The notes below the pieces were generated by a model that ran no database searches, was not told the DNA's origin, and saw only the letters and a list, made by a program, of their open reading frames with translations. A stretch of DNA of 64,000 bases, from positions 62,001 to 126,000 of the forward strand of contig NZ_AFUB01000023.1 in the NCBI RefSeq assembly GCF_000222705.1, given 5' to 3'. This DNA comes from Streptococcus mitis bv. 2 str. SK95. GTDB taxonomy: Bacteria > Bacillota > Bacilli > Lactobacillales > Streptococcaceae. The position numbers were made by a program, and so were the translations under genes. Every line of letters starts with the position of its first letter. The stretch's first letter is position 1. Positions 12,952 through 20,828 of the stretch are shown here, piece after piece.

Positions 12952-13437
12952 TTAATTTGATTGGCTTTCCAGCATCTCCACATAGTCAATCGCGACACAG
13001 AGGGAAATGACCAGGTCTGCATAAGAATCTTCATAGACGGTTACGGTGTAAGTCGATGTTAAATGGAAAATCTCTTTCCGAATCTCGGCGACAAGCTGAT
13101 CACGATCATCTAGCAATTTGAAATTCAAATCCCAGATATTGCCCTCGATACGAAGACCGAGGTTGTCAAATTCATACTTATCTCTGAAGAAAGTCAACTT
13201 CTTACGAATGACGAAATTTGACCCGTCCCGTAGCTGAATAGTAAAGCGAGGAAGCAAGGTGAAAAATTCTTTGCTGATTTCACTGACTTGCTCACCATAG
13301 GCGTCATAGACTGTAAAGGTCTTAGGAATTTGGAAGAAAGATCCCTCCACCTGATAATTCACTACTCCTCTATCATCCTTGATATCGAAGCGTTCGCCCC
13401 CAAGACGAAACTTTTGTTTCACGAGAAATGTCTTCAT
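12952..13437 (-). CDS. LURP-one-related / tubby C-terminal-like protein
   Basis: A 161-aa protein resembling the LURP-one-related (DUF567, YxjI-like) family, which shares the tubby C-terminal beta-barrel fold; the bacterial function is not established. It shows the expected pattern of short beta strands (FLVKQKFRLGGERFDIKD, GSFFQIPKTFTVYD). I start it at the ATG at 13437 because GGAGG lies 5 nt upstream (13443-13447); the longer TTG start at 13449 overlaps that site. It is the first gene after the alanine T-box and is co-transcribed with alaS. Confidence 0.8.
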   Translation of the reverse strand: MKTFLVKQKFRLGGERFDIKDDRGVVNYQVEGSFFQIPKTFTVYDAYGEQVSEISKEFFTLLPRFTIQLRDGSNFVIRKKLTFFRDKYEFDNLGLRIEGNIWDLNFKLLDDRDQLVAEIRKEIFHLTSTYTVTVYEDSYADLVISLCVAIDYVEMLESQSN

Positions 13438-13446
13438 AAACACCTC

Positions 13447-13630
13447 CAAAAATCAAAAGACAAGTTCACATCACGAAGGGCGAAAAACCGCGGTACCACC
13501 TTCATTCAATGAACTTGTCATTCTCTTATTCTTATGCAATTGTCTGATTGAGTAGCATGATTTCCTAGCTTAGATGGCTCGCAGCACCGCCATTTCTCTG
13601 GACTAAGATAATTGAAAATCAATTCTCAAC
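13447..13630 (-). promoter_or_regulatory. T-box riboswitch (alanine)
   Basis: The minus strand carries the T-box signature AAGGTGGTACCGCG at 13502-13489. Upstream is a Stem I region with the conserved GGTGCTGCGAGCC segment around 13575-13590, and a candidate specifier codon GCT (Ala) at 13556-13554 followed by A. The terminator is GACAAGTTCA / TGAACTTGTC (13519-13510 with 13468-13459) followed by a T-rich tail. Uncharged tRNA-Ala should stabilise the antiterminator and turn on the LURP-one-like gene and alaS. Confidence 0.92.
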
Positions 13631-13636
13631 TCCCTT

Positions 13637-13665
13637 ATTATATCGTTTTTGGAGGAGTTCGTCAA
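13637..13665 (-). promoter_or_regulatory. promoter of the T-box/alaS transcript
   Basis: -35 TTGACG (13665-13660), 17-bp spacer, -10 TATAAT (13642-13637) on the minus strand; start point expected near 13630. Confidence 0.85.
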
Positions 13666-13679
13666 GGTTAATGCCCAAC

Positions 13680-14045
13680 TCATTTCTTTAGAAGTTTCCC
13701 AAATATTATATAGGCGATAGCCCACAAGAAACTTCCAACCAATAAGAATTGACCTAAAACAATGAGATAATCCAAAATTGAGACCAACTTATACCATCCA
13801 CTAAATAGAAGACAGGGAAGAACAGTAAAAAGCATAATGATAAAATGTATAATAGATTGTTTAAATAGCGACCATTTTTCAATTTCATAAATTACCGAGG
13901 CTGATGCTATCGAGGTAGCAATAATACCAACCAAAAATGTACTTTTAACCTGAAAAATATCAATCCCTTGAAGTCTTATAAAAAATGCTAAACTGGTCAT
14001 AATAACAAAAGGAATAATTCCTCTAAAAATAGCTTTTTTAATCAT
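13680..14045 (-). CDS. DUF3021-like four-helix membrane protein
   Basis: A 121-aa integral membrane protein with four hydrophobic helices (roughly residues 7-25, 32-52, 65-85, 95-115), resembling DUF3021 proteins. Those are often encoded next to LytTR regulators, but none is adjacent here. I start at the ATG at 14045 with GAGG 8 nt upstream rather than the ATG at 14063, which precedes the ribosome site. It is a monocistronic gene between the T-box promoter and potD. Function unknown. Confidence 0.65.
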   Translation of the reverse strand: MIKKAIFRGIIPFVIMTSLAFFIRLQGIDIFQVKSTFLVGIIATSIASASVIYEIEKWSLFKQSIIHFIIMLFTVLPCLLFSGWYKLVSILDYLIVLGQFLLVGSFLWAIAYIIFGKLLKK

Positions 14046-14091
14046 AACTACTACCTCAATCATAAGCTAAAATGCCTTTAACTCTATCGAA

Positions 14092-14102
14092 ATTATAGCA
14101 TA
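14092..14102 (-). promoter_or_regulatory. extended -10 promoter of the DUF3021-like gene
   Basis: TATGCTATAAT on the minus strand, a strong extended -10 (TRTGN-TATAAT) with a poor -35. Confidence 0.6.
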
Positions 14103-14146
14103 ATTAAGTATATTTTTCTACTAATTCATGATCTATTTTAATAAAT

Positions 14147-14185
14147 AACCTAGCCATAAAATGGTTAATTTTCTATGGCTAGGTT
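14147..14185 (-). terminator. terminator after potD
   Basis: An 11-bp perfect stem AACCTAGCCAT / ATGGCTAGGTT with a 17-nt loop, located 46 nt past the potD stop. The tail on the minus strand is T/A-rich; the + strand tail is richer in T. Confidence 0.6.
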
Positions 14186-14230
14186 TTATTTTTTGTCTGA
14201 TTGAAATTATTTCCGATAGTAGATAATCTC

Positions 14231-15301
14231 CTACTTCCGGTACATTTTAAACTGGAGAAAGAGGTCGCTGTATTTGCCTGTCCATTTATGGTCAAACTTC
14301 TCATAAACTTCTAGGTGTTTCATGGTATCAGCGTCTGGATAGAATGATTTGTCTTCCTTGGTCTCCTCTGGGAGCATTTCCTTGGCTGGTAGGTTTGGGG
14401 TTGAGTAGCCAACATACTCTGCATTCTTCAAAGCATTTTCAGGCTTCAACATGAAGTTAATGAAGGCATAGGCTGCATCTTGGTTTTTCACGGTTTTTGG
14501 AATGACCATGTTGTCAAACCAGAGATTGCTGGCCTCAGTCGGAACGACATACTTGAGGTTAGGATTTTTCTCCAACATCTGGCTGGCTTCCCCAGAGAAG
14601 GTCACGCCGATAGCAGCATTGTTCTGAATCATGTAACCCTTCATCTCGTCCGCCACAATGGCCTTGATATTTGGAGTCAGTTTGTAGAGCTTATCTACTG
14701 TCTCTTCCAACTGCTGTGGATCCTTTGAGTTGAGGCTATAACCGAGCGAATTAAGCCCGAGTCCCAGCACCTCACGCGCCCCATCAAAGAGCATGATGGA
14801 ATCCTTGTATTCTGGTTTCCAGAGGTCATCCCAATGCTCAGGCGCCTCATCTACCATGGTTTCGTTGTAGACAATTCCTAAAGTCCCCCAGAAGTATGGA
14901 ATAGAGTACTGGTTATTTGGGTCAAAAGACTGGTTGAGGAACTCTGGACCAATATTTTCAATCCCTTCAATTTTTGAATAATCGAGTGGAACCAAGAGAT
15001 CTTCGTCCTTCATCTTGTTAATCATGTACTCACTTGGGATGGCAATATCATAGGTTGTTCCACCCTGCTTGATCTTGGTATACATGGCTTCATTGGAATC
15101 AAAAGTCTCGTACTGGACTTGGATTCCCGTTTCTTCTGTGAATTGCTCCAAGAGTTCTGGATCGATATAGTCTCCCCAGTTGTAGATAACCAATTTTTGA
15201 CTATCTCGACTGTTGATTTTACTATCTAGATGGTGGGCAATTCCCCATAAGACAAGGATAATCGCTGCAATTCCTGCTAAAAATGAATAGAGTTTTTTCA
15301 T
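14231..15301 (-). CDS. potD: spermidine/putrescine ABC transporter substrate-binding protein
   Basis: Extracellular polyamine receptor of the PotABCD importer. The 356-aa sequence has an N-terminal hydrophobic anchor (LYSFLAGIAAIILVLWG, residues 4-20) without a lipobox, then a periplasmic-binding fold starting VIYNWGDYIDPELL. Acidic and aromatic ligand residues typical of PotD are present (NWGDY, YDIAIPSEYM, FDGAREVLG). Its ATG overlaps the potC stop by 4 nt and it ends the operon. Confidence 0.94.
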   Translation of the reverse strand: MKKLYSFLAGIAAIILVLWGIAHHLDSKINSRDSQKLVIYNWGDYIDPELLEQFTEETGIQVQYETFDSNEAMYTKIKQGGTTYDIAIPSEYMINKMKDEDLLVPLDYSKIEGIENIGPEFLNQSFDPNNQYSIPYFWGTLGIVYNETMVDEAPEHWDDLWKPEYKDSIMLFDGAREVLGLGLNSLGYSLNSKDPQQLEETVDKLYKLTPNIKAIVADEMKGYMIQNNAAIGVTFSGEASQMLEKNPNLKYVVPTEASNLWFDNMVIPKTVKNQDAAYAFINFMLKPENALKNAEYVGYSTPNLPAKEMLPEETKEDKSFYPDADTMKHLEVYEKFDHKWTGKYSDLFLQFKMYRK

Positions 15302-16071
15302 GCTTGCTCCTCCTTCTCACGTGAGATAAAGTAATAACCTACAACTAGGATAATACTAAAGAGAAAGACGAGTGCAGACAGGGCATTGATTTCTAGCGAA
15401 ATCCCCTTCCGAGCACGAGAGTAGATCTCAACTGATAGGGTTGAAAAGCCATTTCCTGTTACAAAGAAGGTCACAGCAAAGTCATCCAGCGAATAGGTAA
15501 AGGCCATGAAATAACCTGCGATGATAGACGGTGTTAGATATGGCAACATAATTTCCTTGAACATCTGAAACTGGCTGGCTCCTAAGTCATAAGCCGCGTG
15601 AATCATGTCACCATTCATCTCCTTGAGTCGAGGCAAGACCATCAAGACCACGATTGGGATGGAGAAGGCCACGTGACTAGATAGAACCGTCAAAAATCCA
15701 AGTGAAAACTTAAGCTGGGTAAAGAGAATCAAGAAGCTGGCACCAATCATAACGTCAGGCGCAACCATGAGGATATTATTGAGTGATAAAAAGGCTTCTT
15801 GGTACTTTTTACGAGACTGGTAGATGTAGATGGCACCGAAAGTTCCGATAATAGACGCTATCAAGGCTGATAAAAAGGCCAAGAAGAAGGTCTGGGTGAG
15901 GATCAACATGAGACGACCATCACCAAACATGGTTTTAAAATGGCTCAAGCTAAAACCAGTAAAGCTGTTCATATCATCGCCAGCATTAAAGGCATAGCCA
16001 ATCAAGTAAAAAATCGGCAAATAAAGGATGATAAAGACAAAGGCTAGGTAGAGATTAGCAAATTTTTTCAT
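15298..16071 (-). CDS. potC: spermidine/putrescine ABC transporter permease
   Basis: Inner membrane permease subunit with about six transmembrane helices and the EAA loop (DLGASQFQMFKEIMLPYLTP, near residue 165-184). I start at the ATG at 16071 ([13 protein letters not shown], 257 aa); this ATG overlaps the potB TGA as ATGA, whereas the upstream start lies inside potB. Coupled with potB and potD. Confidence 0.93.
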   Translation of the reverse strand: MKKFANLYLAFVFIILYLPIFYLIGYAFNAGDDMNSFTGFSLSHFKTMFGDGRLMLILTQTFFLAFLSALIASIIGTFGAIYIYQSRKKYQEAFLSLNNILMVAPDVMIGASFLILFTQLKFSLGFLTVLSSHVAFSIPIVVLMVLPRLKEMNGDMIHAAYDLGASQFQMFKEIMLPYLTPSIIAGYFMAFTYSLDDFAVTFFVTGNGFSTLSVEIYSRARKGISLEINALSALVFLFSIILVVGYYFISREKEEQA

Positions 16072-16874
16072 CGTTCTCTCCTTTCCTTGGTCACCCACAT
16101 GGTGATGAACATGGTCAGGATGAGAATCACACCGATGGTTGAACCCATCCCGTAGTTGTCATTGGTCAGAAAGTTCTGCTCAATGGCCGTCCCCAAGGTA
16201 ATAACGCGGTTCCCACCAATCAAACGTGTCAGCATGAAGAGACTCAAGCTGGGGATAAAGACCGACTGAACCCCACTTCTTACCCCGTTCATAGAAAGAG
16301 GGAAGATAACATGGAGGAAAGTTTCCCACTTGGTCGCACCGAGGTCGTAGCTGGCATTGATGAGATTGTTGTCCATATCATCCAAGACATTGAAAATCGG
16401 CAAAATCATAAAGGGAAGCTCGATGTAGCTTGCGACAAAGATAAAGGAGAAATCAGTAAAGAGCAACTGCTGTGAACCGATTCCGATAAATTCCAAGAAT
16501 TGGTTAATAGAGCCATCTTGACCAAAAATCCCGATAAAGGCATAGGCCTTGAGGAGCAGGTTGATCCATGTCGGCAAGATAATCAGCATGAGCCAGAGTT
16601 GACGGTGCTTGAGACGAGTCAAAAAGAGGGCTGTTGGATAGCTGATGAGTAGCGTCACCATAGTCACAATCCCCGCATAGAGCACAGAGTTAAAGCTCAT
16701 TTTGAGATAGGTCAAGTTTTGTGATGCAAAGTAGGATTTGTAGTTTTCTAAACTAAACTGCCCTTCGATGTTGAAAAAGGATTGTCCAAAAATCAAGACT
16801 AAGGGTGCGAGGACAAAGAGGACAATCCAAAGCATATAGGGCACTACAAAGAGTTTAGAGGTTGTTTTCTTCAT
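16068..16874 (-). CDS. potB: spermidine/putrescine ABC transporter permease
   Basis: Second permease subunit, 268 aa, with about six membrane helices and an EAA loop ([21 protein letters not shown] near residue 175). It overlaps the end of potA by 20 nt and the start of potC by 4 nt, consistent with one translationally coupled transporter operon. Confidence 0.93.
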   Translation of the reverse strand: MKKTTSKLFVVPYMLWIVLFVLAPLVLIFGQSFFNIEGQFSLENYKSYFASQNLTYLKMSFNSVLYAGIVTMVTLLISYPTALFLTRLKHRQLWLMLIILPTWINLLLKAYAFIGIFGQDGSINQFLEFIGIGSQQLLFTDFSFIFVASYIELPFMILPIFNVLDDMDNNLINASYDLGATKWETFLHVIFPLSMNGVRSGVQSVFIPSLSLFMLTRLIGGNRVITLGTAIEQNFLTNDNYGMGSTIGVILILTMFITMWVTKERRER

Positions 16875-18012
16875 CTCTTTCCTCCTCGATCGCGTTAATC
16901 AGACCTGCTTCTTGCTCTTCGATTTCTACGTATTCTTCGATACGAGCATCGAATTCTTCTTCGGTTTCGTTGAGACGCATGATGTGGATGTCTTCTGGTT
17001 CAAAGTCCAGACCGATTTCCTCACCAACGATGGCCTTACGGGTCGAGTGAATCATCCATTCATTTCCGAGCTCGTCATAGGCAATAATCTCATAATGAAC
17101 TCCACGGAAGAGTTGGGTATCAACCTTAACTTGGAGCTTGCCTTCTTCAGGAAGGGTAATGCGCAAGTCCTCTGGACGAATGACGACCTCAACAGGCTCA
17201 TTTGGTTTCATCCCCCCGTCGACTGCTTCGAAGTGTTTGCCATTAAACTCGACCAAGTAGTCCTCAATCATGGTTCCTGGCAAGATGTTGGACTCACCGA
17301 TAAAGGTGGCAACAAAATGGTTGATCGGCTCATCGTAGATGTCCACCGGCGTTCCTGATTGGACAATCTCGCCATCATTCATAACGAAAATCCAGTCACT
17401 CATAGCCAAGGCTTCTTCCTGATCGTTAGTAACAAAAACAAAGGTAATCCCCAATCGTTGTTGCAGTTCACGCAGTTCGTACTGCATGTCTGTTCGCAAT
17501 TTCAAGTCCAGAGCTGACAAAGGCTCATCCAACAAAACCACACGGGGTTGGTTGATGATAGCACGGGCAATGGCCACACGCTGACGTTGTCCTCCAGAAA
17601 GTTTACGGATGGAACGTTTTTCATAACCTTCCAACTGAACCATCTTGAGCACTTCCGCAACTCGCTGCTCGATTTCTTTCTTGTCAATCTTGCGCAAGCG
17701 GAGTGGAAAGGCAACATTTTCAAACACATTCATATGTGGAAACAAGGCATAGGATTGGAAGACGGTATGGACGTCTCGCTTGTTGGTTGGGATGTCGTTG
17801 ATCCGTACCCCATCCAACAAAATATCTCCTGTCGTCGCATCCAGCAAACCTGCAATGATGTTTAGGATGGTTGATTTCCCAGAACCAGATGCACCTAGAA
17901 GGGTGTAGAACTTTCCTTCTTCCAACTCAAAGTTAATGTCTTTGAGAACCTTGGTGTTGCTGTCTTCAAAAACTTTAGAGACGTTTTTGAATTCGATAAT
18001 TGGTTTTTTCAA
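16855..18012 (-). CDS. potA: spermidine/putrescine ABC transporter ATPase (H-loop His replaced by Asn)
   Basis: Cytoplasmic ATPase of the polyamine importer, 385 aa. Walker [10 protein letters not shown] is at about residue 38-46, signature LSGGQ at about 138, Walker B VVLLDEP at about 158, then a C-terminal TOBE-like regulatory domain (from about 235) and an acidic tail. The H-loop reads [11 protein letters not shown]: Asn (AAC) stands where the switch His is expected. The start is TTG at 18012 with AAGGA upstream; the nearby ATG at 18019 is out of frame. It follows murB by 158 nt. Confidence 0.93.
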   Translation of the reverse strand: MKKPIIEFKNVSKVFEDSNTKVLKDINFELEEGKFYTLLGASGSGKSTILNIIAGLLDATTGDILLDGVRINDIPTNKRDVHTVFQSYALFPHMNVFENVAFPLRLRKIDKKEIEQRVAEVLKMVQLEGYEKRSIRKLSGGQRQRVAIARAIINQPRVVLLDEPLSALDLKLRTDMQYELRELQQRLGITFVFVTNDQEEALAMSDWIFVMNDGEIVQSGTPVDIYDEPINHFVATFIGESNILPGTMIEDYLVEFNGKHFEAVDGGMKPNEPVEVVIRPEDLRITLPEEGKLQVKVDTQLFRGVHYEIIAYDELGNEWMIHSTRKAIVGEEIGLDFEPEDIHIMRLNETEEEFDARIEEYVEIEEQEAGLINAIEEERDEENNL

Positions 18013-18170
18013 TTGGCATAAATTCCTTCTTTTTCATAAATTAACAGATCAGGGCTCTGTCAGGCCGCCACTACCTCTTGCAGGGAGTAAAACCACCTGC
18101 ATATATCTTCGCTACCGATAGGCTTTCACCCCCTTTCCATTGACATAGCAGCAGCTATTCTGGTGAAACC
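18013..18170 (-). other. murB-potA spacer, probably structured leader
   Basis: About 158 nt without a gene. On the minus strand it can form TGCAGG/CCTGCA (18101-18096 with 18084-18079), CTA-TCGG-TAG near 18112-18121, and ACAGA/TCTGT (18060-18056 with 18048-18044). No U-run or clear promoter is seen. One frame of this stretch encodes ESLSVAKIYAGGFTPCKR followed by TAG, which matches my memory of the C-terminal tail of pneumococcal MurB. Confidence 0.45.
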
Positions 18171-19076
18171 TTACTCCTTATCACCCAAGATTCGGACTTC
18201 CCTCTCAAGGGTGACGCCTGAATGTTCCTTTACCTTTTCAATAACAGACTGGATCAAGTCCTCGTAGTCTTTAGCCGTTCCGTCAGCAACATTGATCATG
18301 AAACCAGCGTGCTTTTCAGACACTTCAACACCACCGATACGATAGCCTTTCAAACCAGCTTCTGAAATCAACTGACCTGCAAAATGCCCGACTGGACGCT
18401 TAAAGACTGAACCACAAGATGGGTATTCTAGCGGTTGTTTGAGTTCACGAAGGTGAGTCAAGCGATCCATTTCCTGCTTGATAACCTGATGATTTCCTGG
18501 AGCTAGGGCAAATTTAGCTGACAAGACAATGGCCCCAGAATCCTGAATAGCTGAATGGCGGTAACCAAAAGCCAAGTCCTTGGCTGACAAGGTTTCAATT
18601 TCCCCTTCCTTGGTCAGAATCTTACAAGACTGCAAAATGTGAGCAATCTCTCCTCCGTAGGCACCCGCATTCATAAAGACAGCACCTCCGATGCTCCCTG
18701 GAATGCCGCAAGCAAACTCAAAACCAGTCAAACTATGACGAAGTGCAATACGTGTCGTTTCAATCAAATTAGCACCAGCTTCTGCCTCAATGGTATAACC
18801 ATCAACTGAAACGTTATTGAGCTTATCACACAAGATGACAAAACCACGGACTCCACCTTCACGAACGATGATATTGCTGGCATTTCCTAGCACCATCCAA
18901 GGAATATTCTCTTGATTGGCAAATTGAACGACACGCGCCATCTCATAGCGATTGCGTGGCAAAACTAGGTAATCCGCTCGACCTCCAACCTTAGTATAGG
19001 TATAGGTCTTCAAGGGTTCCTTGAAACGAATATCGATTCCTTCTAATTGTTCTTGTATTTTAGTTACGAATGTCAT
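18171..19076 (-). CDS. murB: UDP-N-acetylenolpyruvoylglucosamine reductase
   Basis: FAD/NADPH enzyme making UDP-MurNAc for peptidoglycan. I start at the ATG at 19076 ([13 protein letters not shown], 301 aa), 8 nt after AGGA; the ATG at 19085 overlaps the ribosome site. The FAD-binding segment [10 protein letters not shown] is near residue 60, the catalytic Ser motif [11 protein letters not shown] near 222 and the Glu-containing EREVRIL at the C terminus. It is the first gene of murB-potABCD. Confidence 0.95.
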   Translation of the reverse strand: MTFVTKIQEQLEGIDIRFKEPLKTYTYTKVGGRADYLVLPRNRYEMARVVQFANQENIPWMVLGNASNIIVREGGVRGFVILCDKLNNVSVDGYTIEAEAGANLIETTRIALRHSLTGFEFACGIPGSIGGAVFMNAGAYGGEIAHILQSCKILTKEGEIETLSAKDLAFGYRHSAIQDSGAIVLSAKFALAPGNHQVIKQEMDRLTHLRELKQPLEYPSCGSVFKRPVGHFAGQLISEAGLKGYRIGGVEVSEKHAGFMINVADGTAKDYEDLIQSVIEKVKEHSGVTLEREVRILGDKE

Positions 19077-19104
19077 ATCTCTCATCCTTTTGTAAAGTTA
19101 TTTC

Positions 19105-19110
19105 ATTATA
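19105..19110 (-). promoter_or_regulatory. -10 of the murB-potABCD promoter
   Basis: TGGTATAAT on the minus strand (extended -10) with a moderate -35 TCGTCA 17 bp upstream; the leader to the murB ATG is about 22 nt. Confidence 0.6.
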
Positions 19111-19159
19111 CCATTTTTAAGGGCTTTTGACGACAGGAAAATTCTTGGTGTCAAAGCAT

Positions 19160-19190
19160 TGCGTAAAAAAAGAGGTTTCCCTCTTTTTAT
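19160..19190 (-). terminator. terminator of alsD-yhfC-type unit
   Basis: AAAAAGAGG / CCTCTTTTT hairpin with a very short loop, followed on the minus strand by seven T. It overlaps the stop codon of the YhfC-type gene at 19187. Confidence 0.7.
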
Positions 19191-19942
19191 GATGATTTTT
19201 TCCAAAATGTAGATTTTGTTAGCCAGATAAAGGCTAGTACTTCTAAAAGAAGAATGACCTCCACTAGAAGTGGATTTGCAATCCATCCCACTTGAGATAA
19301 AGCTGGAGCCAAATCAAACAAGGCATGCAAACCATAGGCAGCAAAGAGGTAGATCCATTTCTTTTGACGGACACTTTGATAGACCCAGATGGAAAGACCA
19401 ATTTGCAGAACCAGAGCAAGCACTCGCTCAACTCCTAGTAAATAAACCTGCCATACAGAAAGAGACTGAACCGTTTCGAGGGTAGCCTTTGGAAGGAGAT
19501 TGGCTACATCAGTATTTGAAGACTGGATGAGTGAAAAGAGGATCAACAAACTGATTAAGCTTCCCATCCCAAGATAGAGCAACTCTAAACCTCCATGTCC
19601 CAAGCCGTAAGCCAAAGCGTCTTTCTCTTCTAGACTTCTCTTTTTCTCCAACCATTTAAAAAAGACAAGACGGGCAGTTTCCTCAAAAAGGGCAGCCATG
19701 GTAATCGCGTAAAGAACATATAGGAAAGGTTGCTCATTCATGAGCGAAATCGTTCCGTCTTTTTGTGGTTGAAGGACTATAAAATGAACCATCTTCTCTA
19801 ACACTTGAGAAGAAACAAAAAATGCGATTGCCCCCAAGCCCATCACTGCAAGAGAGATCTGAAACCGTTTTTTGGCATACCAAGTCCCACCTACTAGGAC
19901 TAAAACCAAAGCGATCATGGTAAGGATAATATGTACTGTCAT
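19187..19942 (-). CDS. YhfC-type intramembrane metalloprotease-like protein
   Basis: A 251-aa membrane protein with about seven helices. The motifs EETARLVFF (near residue 87) and GLGHGGLE (near residue 112) fit the YhfC family, related to the CPBP/PrsW intramembrane proteases; Glu and His would be metal or catalytic residues. It has its own ribosome site (TAGGAG) 9 nt after alsD and is probably co-transcribed with it. The substrate is unknown. Confidence 0.75.
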   Translation of the reverse strand: MTVHIILTMIALVLVLVGGTWYAKKRFQISLAVMGLGAIAFFVSSQVLEKMVHFIVLQPQKDGTISLMNEQPFLYVLYAITMAALFEETARLVFFKWLEKKRSLEEKDALAYGLGHGGLELLYLGMGSLISLLILFSLIQSSNTDVANLLPKATLETVQSLSVWQVYLLGVERVLALVLQIGLSIWVYQSVRQKKWIYLFAAYGLHALFDLAPALSQVGWIANPLLVEVILLLEVLAFIWLTKSTFWKKSS

Positions 19943-19951
19943 CTTTTTCTC

Positions 19952-20683
19952 CTATTCTGACTTGTCAATGTCTTTCTTCATCTCGTCAACATTAAATTTG
20001 GCAAATAAATACTGGCGATCCTGGACTGGAAAACGTTGGTCCAACTGGTCGACTGGTCCAACCTCGATCATTCCTTCTTTGATAACAAAGTCCATCACAT
20101 GCCCGCCAAAGGTCAAATCGTCTGAGATAAAATGCAGATGGTAGCCTGCAACACTGACCCCATGGAAAATCTCTGGTGTCCAAAATCCAACAATGGTCCC
20201 CGATACATTTTCACGGCTATACTCAGGCTGGTGTGTCGCGACATCAGCAAACTTGGTATCAGGTGTGGATTTGGGAATCATCCGCACATGCATTTGTGAA
20301 AATTCACCATGAATCTTGATGGAGCGAAAGAGATTTTCCCCATCATAGTAGGACTCAATTCGTTTTTCCAATTCCTTATCTGTCATCTCAAAGCGCTGAC
20401 GAAAAATCACTTCAGCCTGATGAGGGACCACTGCTGCATAGGGAATAAGGGCATCCGCTGCCACCTCAACGATTTCAGGCGTTTGACCAGATCCTTTGGC
20501 TTGATAAGCCTTGCCATCAAGGACAATCAACTCCCCATCAATCGAATCAAGGGTTCCCAAACCAAGGTCACCATGTTCCAGCAATTCTCCTACTGTCATG
20601 GTTCCACCATAGAGACCTGCCATTAGGGCACCTAGAGTATTGTATTGAAATAATTTTACCGGTTCCTGCACTTTTCTATCCAT
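19952..20683 (-). CDS. alsD: alpha-acetolactate decarboxylase
   Basis: Converts acetolactate to acetoin, draining pyruvate overflow and branched-chain precursor pools. At 243 aa it is full length; the zinc-ligand histidines are seen in HQPEYSRENV (near residue 165) and GYHLHFISDD (near residue 190-199). No acetolactate synthase gene is adjacent. It is transcribed divergently from the MocR-like gene, with promoters within 60 bp of each other. Confidence 0.93.
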   Translation of the reverse strand: MDRKVQEPVKLFQYNTLGALMAGLYGGTMTVGELLEHGDLGLGTLDSIDGELIVLDGKAYQAKGSGQTPEIVEVAADALIPYAAVVPHQAEVIFRQRFEMTDKELEKRIESYYDGENLFRSIKIHGEFSQMHVRMIPKSTPDTKFADVATHQPEYSRENVSGTIVGFWTPEIFHGVSVAGYHLHFISDDLTFGGHVMDFVIKEGMIEVGPVDQLDQRFPVQDRQYLFAKFNVDEMKKDIDKSE

Positions 20684-20725
20684 TCTCTTTCTTATCTTCT
20701 ATTCAATGAATCATTATACTTTCTA

Positions 20726-20754
20726 AGTATACCACATTTGCTCTTAGATGTGAA
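20726..20754 (-). promoter_or_regulatory. alsD promoter
   Basis: Minus strand -35 TTCACA (20754-20749), 17-bp spacer ending TGTGG, -10 TATACT (20731-20726). Confidence 0.7.
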
Positions 20755-20774
20755 AGGGAGAATTGCTTTTCCCA

Positions 20775-20803
20775 TTGCAAAGGAGGCAAAAAAAAGGTAC
20801 AAT
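20775..20803 (+). promoter_or_regulatory. promoter of the MocR-like regulator
   Basis: -35 TTGCAA (20775-20780), 17-bp spacer, -10 TACAAT (20798-20803). It starts 21 bp from the -35 of the divergent alsD promoter, so one bound regulator could affect both. Confidence 0.75.
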
Positions 20804-20828
20804 GTAACAAAATCAAAGGAGGTCTGGA

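Noticed and set aside
13441-13650. Hairpin-rich region before the LURP-one-like gene taken as a plain terminator
   Set aside because: The AAGGTGGTACCGCG motif and Stem I elements identify it as a T-box leader; the terminator is part of it.
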